64,000 nt of DNA. Origin: Bacillus timonensis. GTDB taxonomy: Bacteria; Bacillota; Bacilli; Bacillales; Bacillaceae_L. The stretch's first letter is position 1; the number at the start of each line of letters is the position of its first letter. Below the pieces are notes generated by a model. The model was not told where the DNA came from. It made no database searches and was given only the letters and a program-made list of their open reading frames with translations. This document shows, one piece after another, positions 37,043 to 45,929 of the stretch. The translations under genes and the position numbers were made by a program. Location: the NCBI GenBank assembly GCA_020171895.1, contig JAIVAN010000003.1, forward strand, positions 496,001-560,000, written 5' to 3'.

Positions 37043-37332
37043 TATTCAGTAGCTCCCAATTGCTGCTTACAATAGGAAAGAATCAATTCTTCTTCATCAT
37101 CTTCTAGGGCAAAATCAAGTGGCTTATTCGACGTTTCTTCAAAAAATTGATACTGAACGATTCGACTCCCCTGCTCATCCACTGCCAAAATTGCTTTTAA
37201 ATATAGTCCATTTTCAGTAAACAACTCATCATCTTCATCTACTTCTATATACAAGAAAAATTCATACCGATCTCCCACTAAAATTCCTGTCGGATCTTTT
37301 ATTTGTTCGAATGCGTGTCTCGTTATATTCAT
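37042..37332 (-). CDS. Conserved hypothetical protein (DUF6509-like)
   Basis: A 96-residue acidic cytosolic protein (MNITRHAFEQIKDPTG...; LYLKAILAVDEQG) that looks like a small conserved Bacillus protein of unknown function. I associate it with the DUF6509 family, with limited confidence. No signal peptide or membrane helix. ATG preceded by AAAGGA about ten bases upstream. Confidence 0.75.
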   Translation of the reverse strand: MNITRHAFEQIKDPTGILVGDRYEFFLYIEVDEDDELFTENGLYLKAILAVDEQGSRIVQYQFFEETSNKPLDFALEDDEEELILSYCKQQLGATE

Positions 37333-37380
37333 TCAAATTTCATCCTTTCATACAGAGATGTTACTATTCATTCTTACCTC

Positions 37381-37764
37381 TTACCTTTGAATTAAACGGA
37401 TATCCTTATTCTTTCGGTTCTTCACTTCATCCATTTTTTCATAAAAGCTTGTTTCTAAGTCAATTTCAAAATAGTTAGCAATTTTGGATATGTAAGCTAA
37501 GCAATCAGCAAATTCCTTTCCTAAATCAGCTTTAATCGAGTCCTTAGCAAGCTGAAAAGCTTCATCCTCATCCATCCCATCCTTAATAAGTGAATTGGTT
37601 ATATTAAATGCTTTTCTCATTTCTTCAGCAACTTCAGCTACTTCCGTTGTTAATAACATATAATTATTTAGCAAGGATGCTCTACTTTTCTCATATGATT
37701 TTGAGTCAATTTGCCAATTCATCTCTTGTTGATATTGCTTAGCGAAAGCTTGTATGTCTTTCAT
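37381..37764 (-). CDS. MazG-like nucleotide pyrophosphohydrolase
   Basis: A 127-residue all-alpha protein of the MazG/dUTPase-like NTP pyrophosphohydrolase superfamily. The metal-binding EVAEVAEEMRKAF (near residues 41-53) and the later DLGKEFADCLAYISKIA (EFxD) are present. Probably hydrolyses a non-canonical (d)NTP, keeping the nucleotide pool clean. ATG 37764 chosen as the clean start. Confidence 0.88.
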   Translation of the reverse strand: MKDIQAFAKQYQQEMNWQIDSKSYEKSRASLLNNYMLLTTEVAEVAEEMRKAFNITNSLIKDGMDEDEAFQLAKDSIKADLGKEFADCLAYISKIANYFEIDLETSFYEKMDEVKNRKNKDIRLIQR

Positions 37765-37855
37765 ACTGTCACCTCATGTTTAAATGCTAGTCTAAAATAT
37801 ACTACCATATGAAGATGTTATATTGACAGTAGAAAGAAACAATTGGACATGAACT

Positions 37856-39301
37856 TTATTTAATTGCTTTATGAACCTTTAACACTTTTCCCTTTATTGT
37901 AGTCGACTTCATAGCACTTAGAACAATCGGTCCTTTTCCATTTAATATGTCAACATACGAAGCGCTATCTTGAATGGTTATAATACCAATATCATCGGCC
38001 GTTACCCCTGGTATTTTTGCAATCGTGCCAACAAAATCAACTGGCCTTATTTTCTTTTTCTTGCCACCATTAAAATATAACTTCATGATATCTTTATTTA
38101 AATTGGCACTTTTATCTTTTTTGGTCGTAGGACGTGTGTTCGATTTTTCTTCAAACGCCTTTTGACAATTCGAAACCAATTCCTTTGACGGAGCTTCCAT
38201 TTTTTTAAGGCTAAATCCTATATATTCTTCAATTTCGATTAGGCGATTTTGCTCATATGAAGTAATAAACGTAATGGCTCGGCCTGTTTTACCAGCTCGG
38301 CCCGTTCTTCCTGTTCGGTGTACGTATTTTTCTTTTTCTAAAGGTATGTCATAGTTAATAACGAGTGATACGCTATCAATATCAATTCCACGAGCAGCTA
38401 CGTCTGTCGCAACTAAGTAACGAAACTCTCCACGCTTAAAATCATTCATAACAGCAAACCGATCTTCTTGAACCATGCCACCATGAATCTTATCACAGTT
38501 ATAATTTAACCGATCTAGTTTATCGAACACTCGTTCCACTTGCTCTTGTGTTCTACAGAAGATAATACAGCTATCGGGATTTTCTACAATTGTTACCGTT
38601 TTTAAGAGACTAAATTTCTCTTCGTCGCTTGTTTCAATAAAGAAATGTTCAATATTCTCTTTTGTACTATTAACAGATGTTACTTCAATATGAATCGGAT
38701 TTCTCATATACTTATGACATAAGACTTCTACGTCTTCCGGCAGTGTTGCAGAGAATAACATTGTCATCCGATTTTTAGGTAGCGTATTTATGATGGATTC
38801 AACTTGGTCAATAAATCCCATATTAAGCATTTCATCAGCCTCGTCAATGACGAGATATTTAAGTTGGTCAATGAAAAGCGTACCTTTTTCAATATGGTCA
38901 AGTACTCTACCAGGTGTACCTACGACAACGTGATTTTTCTGATTGAGCTCTACTTTTTGCCTAGCAAATGGCTGCTTACCATATATTGCAGTCGCTTTGA
39001 TTCTTTTAAATCTACCAATATTCGTAATGTCCTCTTTCACTTGAGCAGCTAACTCCCGTGTAGGTGTTAATACTAATACTTGTGGTTTATTTTCTTCCCA
39101 AACCACTAATTCACACAATGGAATTCCAAAAGCTGCTGTTTTACCACTACCAGTAGCTGATTTCACAACCATATCTTTCTTTTCCAAGGCAGTAGGAATG
39201 ACTTCTTCTTGCACCTTAGTAGGCTGCATATAGCCTAACCCTGAAAGAGCCTTTACGATATTTGTACTTAATTGATAGTCATTAAAGCTTATCTTACTCA
39301 T
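37856..39301 (-). CDS. dbpA: ATP-dependent RNA helicase DbpA (YxiN)
   Basis: A 481-residue DEAD-box helicase. Q-motif region ([13 protein letters not shown]), [36 protein letters not shown] and [10 protein letters not shown] are all in place; the C-terminal 75 residues form the RRM-like domain ([21 protein letters not shown]) that binds hairpin 92 of 23S rRNA in DbpA/YxiN. It works in 50S assembly. Length matches YxiN. Divergent from the 102-residue ORF. Confidence 0.95.
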   Translation of the reverse strand: MSKISFNDYQLSTNIVKALSGLGYMQPTKVQEEVIPTALEKKDMVVKSATGSGKTAAFGIPLCELVVWEENKPQVLVLTPTRELAAQVKEDITNIGRFKRIKATAIYGKQPFARQKVELNQKNHVVVGTPGRVLDHIEKGTLFIDQLKYLVIDEADEMLNMGFIDQVESIINTLPKNRMTMLFSATLPEDVEVLCHKYMRNPIHIEVTSVNSTKENIEHFFIETSDEEKFSLLKTVTIVENPDSCIIFCRTQEQVERVFDKLDRLNYNCDKIHGGMVQEDRFAVMNDFKRGEFRYLVATDVAARGIDIDSVSLVINYDIPLEKEKYVHRTGRTGRAGKTGRAITFITSYEQNRLIEIEEYIGFSLKKMEAPSKELVSNCQKAFEEKSNTRPTTKKDKSANLNKDIMKLYFNGGKKKKIRPVDFVGTIAKIPGVTADDIGIITIQDSASYVDILNGKGPIVLSAMKSTTIKGKVLKVHKAIK

Positions 39302-39471
39302 GTAGTAACCTCATTTTTCTAGTAATAATATAGATTTTTCCAATAAAGATAGATTGTATGCATAATATACATTAACCTTCATTATACTCCATTTCATTGT
39401 GGGAGGTATTTATTTTTATATTTACTACTTTCATATATAATAAAAAAACCAACCTAGTTAGGAGATGAATG

Positions 39472-39780
39472 ATGAATCAAAAAAGTGAACTTGAACAAAA
39501 AATTATTGAGCAGTATCAAAGTGAAGAGAAAATGATGATTTTGGTTTTTGCACAGTGGTGTGTGAATCATGATTTAAATCCAGAAGAGTTATATTTACGT
39601 GCTTACCCTGATCAAAAGGAAAATCCCGCTTTAAAGGAAGCAATTGATTTAACGGTAGATAAAGAAGAGGCTGGTGATGTACCAAATGAAACATTACTCG
39701 GTGTATTATCCCTTTTTGGAAATGATGATTTAGCGTTTGTTGTGACAGAAGAATTGCAAAAAATGAAGCAAACCAAATAA
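39472..39780 (+). CDS. Small conserved hypothetical protein
   Basis: A 102-residue acidic, helical cytosolic protein (EQYQSEEKMMILVFAQWC near the N-terminus, ELYLRAYPDQKENPALKEA in the middle). Function unknown. Start ATG 39472, seven bases after GGAG; the ATG at 39469 is equally in frame. Divergent from dbpA and ends in a bidirectional terminator shared with desR. A similar small gene accompanies yxiN in some Bacillus (YxiS-like), from memory. Confidence 0.8.
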   Translation: MNQKSELEQKIIEQYQSEEKMMILVFAQWCVNHDLNPEELYLRAYPDQKENPALKEAIDLTVDKEEAGDVPNETLLGVLSLFGNDDLAFVVTEELQKMKQTK

Positions 39781-39785
39781 AAATA

Positions 39786-39822
39786 GTGAAGACGGACCAG
39801 CTCGAGGTCCGTCTTTATTTAA
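39786..39822. terminator. Bidirectional terminator, small ORF and desR
   Basis: AAGACGGACC / GGTCCGTCTT stem with loop AGCTCGA and TATTT tail, between convergent genes. Confidence 0.92.
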
Positions 39823-40414
39823 ACCAGCCTTTTTCTTTCGATTGAGAAATGGCTTCAATTCGATTTTTCACTTCAAGTTTATCTAATATAGTCGAAATAT
39901 AATTTCTAACAGTTCCTGCTTTTAAACTAAGCTGGTCTGCAATTTCTTTTGTGTTCTTCCCATCAGCGACAAGTTCTAAAACTTCTTTTTCTCGATCAGT
40001 AAGCGGGTTTTCTTCTCCATAAAAATCATCCATAAGTTCAGGAGCATAAATTCTTCTACCTGACATGATGCTTCTTATGGAATTAGCTAATTCTTCACTA
40101 GGGCTATCTTTTAATAAATAACCACTTACACCAGCCTTTAGAGCTCGTTGGAAATAACCAGTACGGGCAAATGTCGTTAAAATAATGACTTTACACCCTT
40201 TACCTTTCAGCTCTTCTGCAGCTTCGAGTCCACTTTTTTCTGGCATTTCTATATCCATGATACAAACATCAGGCGCGTGCTCGTTTACAAGAGCAAGTGC
40301 TTCTTCTCCATTAGATGCCTTGCCAACCACTTTCATATCATCTTCTAAGCTGAGTAGTGAGCCTAATGCACCTAACATCATTCGTTGGTCTTCTGCTATG
40401 ACGATTGAAATCAT
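39815..40414 (-). CDS. desR: DesR, response regulator of membrane-fluidity response
   Basis: A 199-residue NarL/LuxR-type response regulator with the same length and near-identical sequence to B. subtilis DesR. Receiver Asp54 (CIMDIEMP), GYLLKDSPSEELA, and C-terminal LuxR helix-turn-helix (LTDREKEVLELVADGKNTKEIA). Phosphorylated by DesK at low temperature, DesR activates the fatty acid desaturase gene des. Two bases separate it from desK upstream, so the two form an operon. No des gene lies in this window. Confidence 0.96.
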   Translation of the reverse strand: MISIVIAEDQRMMLGALGSLLSLEDDMKVVGKASNGEEALALVNEHAPDVCIMDIEMPEKSGLEAAEELKGKGCKVIILTTFARTGYFQRALKAGVSGYLLKDSPSEELANSIRSIMSGRRIYAPELMDDFYGEENPLTDREKEVLELVADGKNTKEIADQLSLKAGTVRNYISTILDKLEVKNRIEAISQSKEKGWFK

Positions 40415-40416
40415 GT

Positions 40417-41547
40417 TTATTCCTCCTTCTCGTTCTGCTTGACAACAGTCGGAACCCTCATCACGATGGTGGTTCCATTTTTTGAGAGTATTTCTAAGTC
40501 GCCATTGACAAATTCAAGTCTTTCTTTTATTCCTAACAAGCCGCTTCCCTTTCCTATATCACGTTCTTCAACCATCCCAATTCCATCATCTTGAACGATT
40601 ATACAAACATCATTCCAAGATTGCTCAATACTTACACGACATGTTGATGCTTTACTATGCTTAACAACATTTGTCACAGCTTCTTTTAAACACATACTTA
40701 AAATATTTTCGATAAAAAGAGAAACATTGGTTAAGTTGAACTCCTTCTCTGTCATAAATTCAATTTGTGCAGCTTTTAAAATTTGACGAACGCGAACAAT
40801 TTCTTCTTTTAAACGGATTCCTCGCATTTGAGATACCATCTTGCGTACCTCACTAAGTGCAGTTCTTGCTGTTTGTTGAACATCCTTTAATTCACTTCGA
40901 GCTTGTTCTGGATCTTTATAAACCAATTTTCTTGCTAAGTCACTTTTTAACCCAATTAGCGAAAGTTTCTGACCGAGTGTATCATGAAGGTCACGTGCAA
41001 TTCGTTGTCGTTCTTCCTGTTTAACAAGCTCAGATATTCTCTTATTTGCATCCTCAAGCTGTTCTTCAAGCTGACCTTGTTTTTTTCTATTGTATAAGTT
41101 AAAAGGCAAGAGAATAACGCTTATCCAAATGATAATAATAAATGGAATTTGTTTAAGAAAAATTGGATCTTGTAAAACAATTAAATAATTGATAGATACA
41201 GTAGTCAACACTAAATGAATAATATATAAAATGATAAATGCTACACGATTATTAATCTTTCCGTTGTAGTACGCAATGTAGATTGCAAAATAAATATAAT
41301 GGAAAATAATCGTCATCGTTAATGAAATCGCCATTAAAATAGATGTCCATAAATAAACTGGCCATTCTTTTGAAATAAACGCAAAGCGATATGAAATGAA
41401 AAATAGAATGGTTAACACAATCCCGACAATCATTTCTGGAGTCGACGAAGATTGGAAGATAAAATAGAAAGGTAGAATACTAAAAATAATCCATGAATAC
41501 GGGGATATACCAGAGCCTTTTTGAAAAATCGTTAGTTTTTTTGACAA
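40417..41547 (-). CDS. desK: DesK, membrane thermosensor histidine kinase
   Basis: A 376-residue HisKA_3 family kinase. N-terminal five or so membrane helices (about 15-150) that sense membrane thickness, DHp with the phosphorylated His188 in RIARDLHDTLGQ, and HATPase with NVVKHS, DDGIG and GIKERLE. His188 falls at the same residue number as in B. subtilis DesK. TTG start, GAGG eight bases upstream. Works with DesR downstream. The upstream 41548-41824 region holds the operon promoter and a terminator. Confidence 0.96.
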   Translation of the reverse strand: MSKKLTIFQKGSGISPYSWIIFSILPFYFIFQSSSTPEMIVGIVLTILFFISYRFAFISKEWPVYLWTSILMAISLTMTIIFHYIYFAIYIAYYNGKINNRVAFIILYIIHLVLTTVSINYLIVLQDPIFLKQIPFIIIIWISVILLPFNLYNRKKQGQLEEQLEDANKRISELVKQEERQRIARDLHDTLGQKLSLIGLKSDLARKLVYKDPEQARSELKDVQQTARTALSEVRKMVSQMRGIRLKEEIVRVRQILKAAQIEFMTEKEFNLTNVSLFIENILSMCLKEAVTNVVKHSKASTCRVSIEQSWNDVCIIVQDDGIGMVEERDIGKGSGLLGIKERLEFVNGDLEILSKNGTTIVMRVPTVVKQNEKEE

Positions 41548-41769
41548 TTGAATAACCTCATTTGTAAAGATACTTGACTATTATGCTACCATCATAGCAT
41601 ATTAAATTAGGAAAAGTCTGTAAAAATGTTGTATACTTCTTTTAAATCAACGCTAATTATACATACTTGTTTAAGTAATCGTATAGAAGAAAAGGAAAGT
41701 TGTGTAGTCATAGCTGTCATACGTTACTATGTGACATTTGTCATATGTATTGATGAGCTTATCTCAAAT

Positions 41770-41806
41770 TCAAAAAAGCATGTGTTAAAATCTAACACAT
41801 ACTCTA
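41770..41806 (-). terminator. Terminator after the 188-residue gene
   Basis: On the minus strand AGTATGTGTTA and TAACACATGCT pair (one G-T) with loop GATTT, followed by TTTTT. Confidence 0.8.
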
Positions 41807-41824
41807 GAACTATATTCACATTGA

Positions 41825-42391
41825 TTATTCAACTTCATCAACAAGCTTAAAAAGAAAAGAATAAATACTCGTGTAAGCTTCGCTAATAGACATTTCTTCA
41901 TCAAAACCATTTAAATTATTCAATGAAAAGTTAAAGTTCCATAGCCCTTCGTTCTGATCAAACATCAAATCGAAGTCATCATTTAAATGTTCTTTTACAT
42001 ATGCAGTAATCATGTCACGGTATTTCTTTTGTAGCTTTAGCCCTAACATGACATCATAATTGCCAAATACATCGTCAACCTCAAACGACACTGCATCAAC
42101 ACCAATTAATTCAAACCACTGAGATTCTACATAAATAAATTCATTTTTGTGTTGTTTAAAATATTGAATTGAATTCTCAAGAAATGTATATGATTCTTCA
42201 CATATAAGGCTTTCGGTTTCTTTATCACAACGCTCAATATATGCATTTGCAAAACGAGATTGTGAAGGAAGTTCATGAACCAACACATTGACATCTAGTA
42301 GTTGGTGTTTATTAGCATATTCGAGTTCTTCCTTAAATAACTTGATTTCATTCTCATTTGTTATGTATTTTACTAACTTTTCTTTTATCAT
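41825..42391 (-). CDS. Hypothetical cytosolic protein
   Basis: A 188-residue acidic protein of unknown function. No motif recognised; predicted alpha/beta with a central block FDDVFGNYDVMLGLK-like and a C-terminal helix. AGGAGG ribosome binding site before ATG 42391. It starts 16 bases after the exoA stop, so the two are likely co-transcribed. Confidence 0.78.
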   Translation of the reverse strand: MIKEKLVKYITNENEIKLFKEELEYANKHQLLDVNVLVHELPSQSRFANAYIERCDKETESLICEESYTFLENSIQYFKQHKNEFIYVESQWFELIGVDAVSFEVDDVFGNYDVMLGLKLQKKYRDMITAYVKEHLNDDFDLMFDQNEGLWNFNFSLNNLNGFDEEMSISEAYTSIYSFLFKLVDEVE

Positions 42392-42407
42392 ATTTTCCTC
42401 CTACATG

Positions 42408-43163
42408 TTAAAGCGCTATATCAAGGTAAATTGGACAATGATCACTTCCATAAACTTGAGCATGAATTTCGGCATCTTTTATGTTCGATATAATATCCTT
42501 AGACACGATAAAATAATCGATTCTCCAGCCAATATTTCTTTCTCTTACTTGACTCATATAAGACCACCATGTATACATTTCTGCTTTTTCAGGATACAAG
42601 TGTCTGTAAGAATCGACAAATCCAGTCTCTAGTAGTTTCGACATCATACCTCGTTCTTCTTCCGTAAATCCTGAATTACCTTTATTAGACTTTGAATTTT
42701 TTAAATCAATCTCTTCGTGAGCAACATTTAAGTCCCCACATAAAATTACGGGTTTTTGTTTACTTAATTGATTTAAATACTTTCGGACTTTTTCTTCCCA
42801 TTCCAATCTAAAACCGAGCCTTGCTAGATCACGTTGAGAGTTTGGCGTATACATATTAACTAAATAAAATTTTTCAAATTCAAGTGTTAGTATTCTACCT
42901 TCTGGTTCATATGTTGCCTCTTCAAAATCATAAAATACTTTGAGAGGTTTTTCCTTTGTAAAGACTGCCGTACCGGAATACCCCTTTTTGAGTGCATAGT
43001 TCCAGTATTGATAATATCCCTCTAGTTCTAGATTGATTTGACCTTCCTGTAGCTTTGTTTCTTGTACGCAGAAAATATCTGCATTCATTTCCTTAAAATA
43101 TTCTAAGAAGCCTTTTTTCACACAGGCTCTTAAACCGTTCACATTCCATGATATTAATTTCAT
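42408..43163 (-). CDS. exoA: Exodeoxyribonuclease III / AP endonuclease ExoA
   Basis: A 251-residue Mg-dependent endonuclease of the ExoIII family that incises abasic sites. Catalytic blocks are visible: MKLISWNVNGLRA at the start, VQETKL (Glu metal ligand), LCGDLNVAHEEIDL, WRIDYFIVS and GSDHCPI (catalytic Asp-His). The ATG at 43163, ten bases after AGGAG, gives the usual N-terminus; an in-frame extension to 43187 is rejected. Part of base excision repair. Length fits B. subtilis ExoA. Confidence 0.95.
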   Translation of the reverse strand: MKLISWNVNGLRACVKKGFLEYFKEMNADIFCVQETKLQEGQINLELEGYYQYWNYALKKGYSGTAVFTKEKPLKVFYDFEEATYEPEGRILTLEFEKFYLVNMYTPNSQRDLARLGFRLEWEEKVRKYLNQLSKQKPVILCGDLNVAHEEIDLKNSKSNKGNSGFTEEERGMMSKLLETGFVDSYRHLYPEKAEMYTWWSYMSQVRERNIGWRIDYFIVSKDIISNIKDAEIHAQVYGSDHCPIYLDIAL

Positions 43164-43187
43164 TCGATTAAAACTCCTAACTCCCAT

Positions 43188-44099
43188 TTATTCCCCTATA
43201 AAACTTAAAATTTTCTCTCTCTCTTCTCTATAGGTTTGTTTTCCTAACTGACTTAACACTTCCATTGACCCAACTTCATCGAAAGGAATTTCCTCTCCTA
43301 AATTCTTATTAATTCGAAGATAATGTTCCTTTAATAATAATTTACAATGATAAGAGACTGATTCAGAAGATAAATGGAGTGCCAAATCAATTAGTTTCGG
43401 TGTGACCTTCATTGTTTTAAAATTAAACGGTAGCCATTCCTTCACTCCCCAATTATTATTTTCAGTAATTGAGAAGTCAATCTTCTGCTCACCTGTCCCA
43501 ATTGACAATATCTTCATTTCGGAGATATCTTTTTTAAAATGGTGAATGCCTTCTGTTAAACAAACTAAAGATGGGTTATTTGCCCATAAGCCACCATCTA
43601 TTGATAATTTCTTACCACCGAGTATATTAGGAGGAAAATAGACAGGTGCAGAACAAGATGATAAAACCGCATCCCACAATTTCACATCCAGTTCTTCTTT
43701 TGATGAAACATCGTAATTCGAGCGATATACATATGGTTTTCCTTTAGATACATCAACTGTAGGTATTAAAAGTGGATGAGTTATATCACCTAGCGTATAT
43801 TCCCCGAATGCCTTTCGAATAAAATGACGTAAGTATCTGTCGCTATACACACTCTTCATAATACCAACCTTAGCTTGTCTAAAGAAGATCTTCTCTCCAT
43901 ATTCCGTATAACTATCGTGAACGACATCCATTTTCTTATTTAAAACGATTGACGCCGCAATAATAGAACCCGTACTTGTCCCTGCGATCACATCAAAATG
44001 ATCTTTTATTTGTATATTAAGTTCATTTTCAAGTTCTTGAAGTATGGAAACTGCAAAAATCCCTCTTATCCCACCGCCGTCTATACACAACATTTTCAT
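43188..44099 (-). CDS. Patatin-like phospholipase (CapV-like)
   Basis: A 303-residue patatin. Oxyanion loop DGGGIRG at 7-13, nucleophile Ser42 in GTSTG, and Asp of IDGGLWANN near residue 168 completing the Ser-Asp dyad. Sequence type (DGGGIRGIFAVSILQELE) is close to the CapV-class phospholipases that serve as CBASS effectors, but no cyclic-nucleotide synthase is nearby and stand-alone homologues are common in Bacillus. ATG 44099 chosen, six bases after GGGTG. It lies upstream of exoA with 24 bases between. Confidence 0.85.
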   Translation of the reverse strand: MKMLCIDGGGIRGIFAVSILQELENELNIQIKDHFDVIAGTSTGSIIAASIVLNKKMDVVHDSYTEYGEKIFFRQAKVGIMKSVYSDRYLRHFIRKAFGEYTLGDITHPLLIPTVDVSKGKPYVYRSNYDVSSKEELDVKLWDAVLSSCSAPVYFPPNILGGKKLSIDGGLWANNPSLVCLTEGIHHFKKDISEMKILSIGTGEQKIDFSITENNNWGVKEWLPFNFKTMKVTPKLIDLALHLSSESVSYHCKLLLKEHYLRINKNLGEEIPFDEVGSMEVLSQLGKQTYREEREKILSFIGE

Positions 44100-44175
44100 C
44101 ATTTTCACCCAACCTTCCGTTGGTGCCATAGATTTGTATGATTATTAAAGAAATGTCTAGTTAGCAAACGACCAT

Positions 44176-44691
44176 TTAATGTTGTAATTTATCAATCTTT
44201 TGGTCCAATCTCCTGATGATTTTTAACGCTCGATCATAGTCGATCGTCCGATAATGGTGAGCACCACCTGGCTCCTCATCTTTTTCATCTGCACATTTCA
44301 CTATACTTTGAAGAGGTGTTCGTACAACTTCTCCTCCTGGCAAAAAAGAGTCTGTATGAAAAAGAATAGCTAAAGATATTTCCTTTGCTTTCATTGGATT
44401 TTCTCCTAAACGAATGAGCAATTTATGTGCTCTTTCTGCTCCCTTTATCGCATGAATATCATTCTTACGATATACTTCATAATCCCACTTTCCATCCTTA
44501 TACCAGGTATAGTGACCAATATCGTGTAAAAAACCTGCCTTTGCTGCAGTATCCACATCTACATTTGGTTTTGCTTTAGCAAGGTTAAATGAGTGATAGG
44601 ATACAGCGATTGCATGAACCAATCCAGAACGATTAATATACTTCTGTGCAATTCGATGATGGAAGATATCAGATAAAGTTACATCTCTCAC
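44176..44691 (-). CDS. HD-domain phosphohydrolase
   Basis: A 171-residue HD-superfamily protein. Conserved His in SYHSFNLA near 33, the HD pair in GFLHDIGHYTW near 55, His near 80 (NDIHAIKGAER) and Asp in KCADEKDE near 135. Probably a metal-dependent phosphohydrolase acting on a nucleotide or similar; substrate unknown. GTG start with GGAGG eight bases upstream. Confidence 0.85.
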   Translation of the reverse strand: MRDVTLSDIFHHRIAQKYINRSGLVHAIAVSYHSFNLAKAKPNVDVDTAAKAGFLHDIGHYTWYKDGKWDYEVYRKNDIHAIKGAERAHKLLIRLGENPMKAKEISLAILFHTDSFLPGGEVVRTPLQSIVKCADEKDEEPGGAHHYRTIDYDRALKIIRRLDQKIDKLQH

Positions 44692-44735
44692 TCATAAACC
44701 CTCCTCATTTTTTTATCACTATATATCAGTTTTAC

Positions 44736-44933
44736 TCATTTATAGCTTTTAGTATGGACTGACTTTTGCTTTAACATTATCTCATACGATTTATCTATGA
44801 TATCTGTTAATACATCTCCCTTATAAATCCTACCAAGCTTAGCATGTTCCTGGTAATACTCTACAATCTCATCTAACTTTAAAGCTGTTTCTTTATCAAT
44901 TCTAACATTTAATTGTATACGATTGTCTTTCAC
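44736..44933 (-). CDS. Small ribbon-helix-helix-type protein
   Basis: A 65-residue protein, IQLNVRIDKETALKLDEIVEY followed by a second helix (GDVLTDIIDKSYEIML), the shape of a CopG/ribbon-helix-helix DNA-binding protein or antitoxin. No partner toxin gene is adjacent. GTG start at 44933, eight bases after AAGGAGG; earlier in-frame TTG/GTG lie inside that site. Confidence 0.78.
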   Translation of the reverse strand: MKDNRIQLNVRIDKETALKLDEIVEYYQEHAKLGRIYKGDVLTDIIDKSYEIMLKQKSVHTKSYK

Positions 44934-45140
44934 AGTTATTTCCTCCTTTTTCACCAACTATCAAAGTGATAGCAACTGCTAGCAAACTGATATCACACTT
45001 CTATCTTATATGATTTCCAAGCTATTTACTACCCATTCACTTCATAAGATAAAGAATGTAAGAAAATCAACCTCTATTCATAGGACAATCCTTTCACTAA
45101 TAAGATAAAGAAAGAATCCTTTTAAAGGAGAGTGAATAAG

Positions 45141-45338
45141 TTGAAAATCTTTCATAAAATTGCGATTTTCTTCATCGTTATATACTCAGTCATTATCATT
45201 TTAAATACGTACCTTGGAGAAATTGAACGCATTCAATCAAACGTCGTAATTTTGCTCATGAATGGCTTTGCATATATTGTATCTGCTATGGAGATTGAAC
45301 GTGAAGAACAAATTGCAATTGAGTTCGGGGAAAAATAA
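45141..45338 (+). CDS. Small hypothetical membrane protein
   Basis: A 65-residue protein with one strong N-terminal helix (KIFHKIAIFFIVIYSVIII) and a second possible helix (VVILLMNGFAYIVSA), ending in acidic residues. TTG start at 45141 with AAAGGAG ten bases upstream; the GTG at 45132 is too close to the site. Unknown function. Followed by a dispersed repeat rather than a terminator. Confidence 0.65.
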   Translation: MKIFHKIAIFFIVIYSVIIILNTYLGEIERIQSNVVILLMNGFAYIVSAMEIEREEQIAIEFGEK

Positions 45339-45350
45339 CTTCAAAGACTC

Positions 45351-45587
45351 AAAGATTTTCACCATGAAATGATGAAAATGTGAACTGAATTTTTACGTTT
45401 ATAGAATGTTGGCCATTAGTAAATCTTTCGTGTTAACCGTAGTGGAAGGACCGAGACTCCTACGGGAAATGCGCCGGATTTGAGACCCCACAGGCGAAGC
45501 CGAGGAGGCTCAAGTGGCGCCCCACGGAAAGCGAGGTTCCTGTAACGTAGATTAACACCCCATATACAGAGTTGTATTTTCAGGGTA
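45351..45587 (+). repeat. Dispersed ~240-bp repeat with palindromic core
   Basis: Core 45430-45558 (129 bp) runs from GTGTTAACC to GATTAACAC with the same internal blocks as the 23.6-kb copy; left flank AAGATTTTCACCATGAAATG and right flank TTGTATTTTCAGGG at 45572 recur too. Confidence 0.85.
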
Positions 45588-45593
45588 GCAAAT

Positions 45594-45645
45594 AGAAAGA
45601 CCATCCTTTTATGTAATCATACATAAGGATGGTCTTTCTTTTATA
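45594..45645. terminator. Strong terminator after the 46-residue gene
   Basis: AGAAAGACCATCCTT pairs with AAGGATGGTCTTTCT over 15 bp; the T-rich tail reads in both directions. Ends the minus-strand small gene at 45688. Confidence 0.88.
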
Positions 45646-45687
45646 TAGCTTTATAGCTTATGGTTCATAAAGTATTTCCACTAATTT

Positions 45688-45828
45688 TTATTTTTTAACT
45701 GGTGTAACAACAGCATAAAGGCTCTCTGTCACATCAGAAACATTCACTTCAATCACCTTGAAACTCGAGTCATAAACAGCGCCCTTAGCAGTATTCGTCA
45801 CGTTGACTTGTTGTTTTTCACTCATCAT
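45688..45828 (-). CDS. Small hypothetical protein (46 aa)
   Basis: A 46-residue ORF (start MMSEKQQVNV, end SLYAVVTPVKK) with a perfect AGGAGG site seven bases upstream of ATG 45828 and a strong terminator after it. Predicted mainly beta strand, no membrane helix. Unknown function. Confidence 0.65.
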   Translation of the reverse strand: MMSEKQQVNVTNTAKGAVYDSSFKVIEVNVSDVTESLYAVVTPVKK

Positions 45829-45929
45829 TCATCTTCCTCCTAAATATTACTCACACAAAAGCTATTATATTCAGAAGTGTTGACAATGTTCCTAAAAATA
45901 GTAAAAACATTAAAATTTTTATTGCGAAA

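Noticed and set aside
41626..41850. Plus-strand 74-codon frame upstream of desK
   Set aside because: No ribosome binding site and it runs through the terminator stem of the opposite-strand gene.
43188..44691. CBASS or other anti-phage island around the patatin and HD genes
   Set aside because: No cyclic-nucleotide synthase, reverse transcriptase or other defence gene is adjacent.
44736..44933. Toxin-antitoxin pair using the small RHH protein
   Set aside because: No candidate toxin gene of suitable size lies next to it on the same strand.
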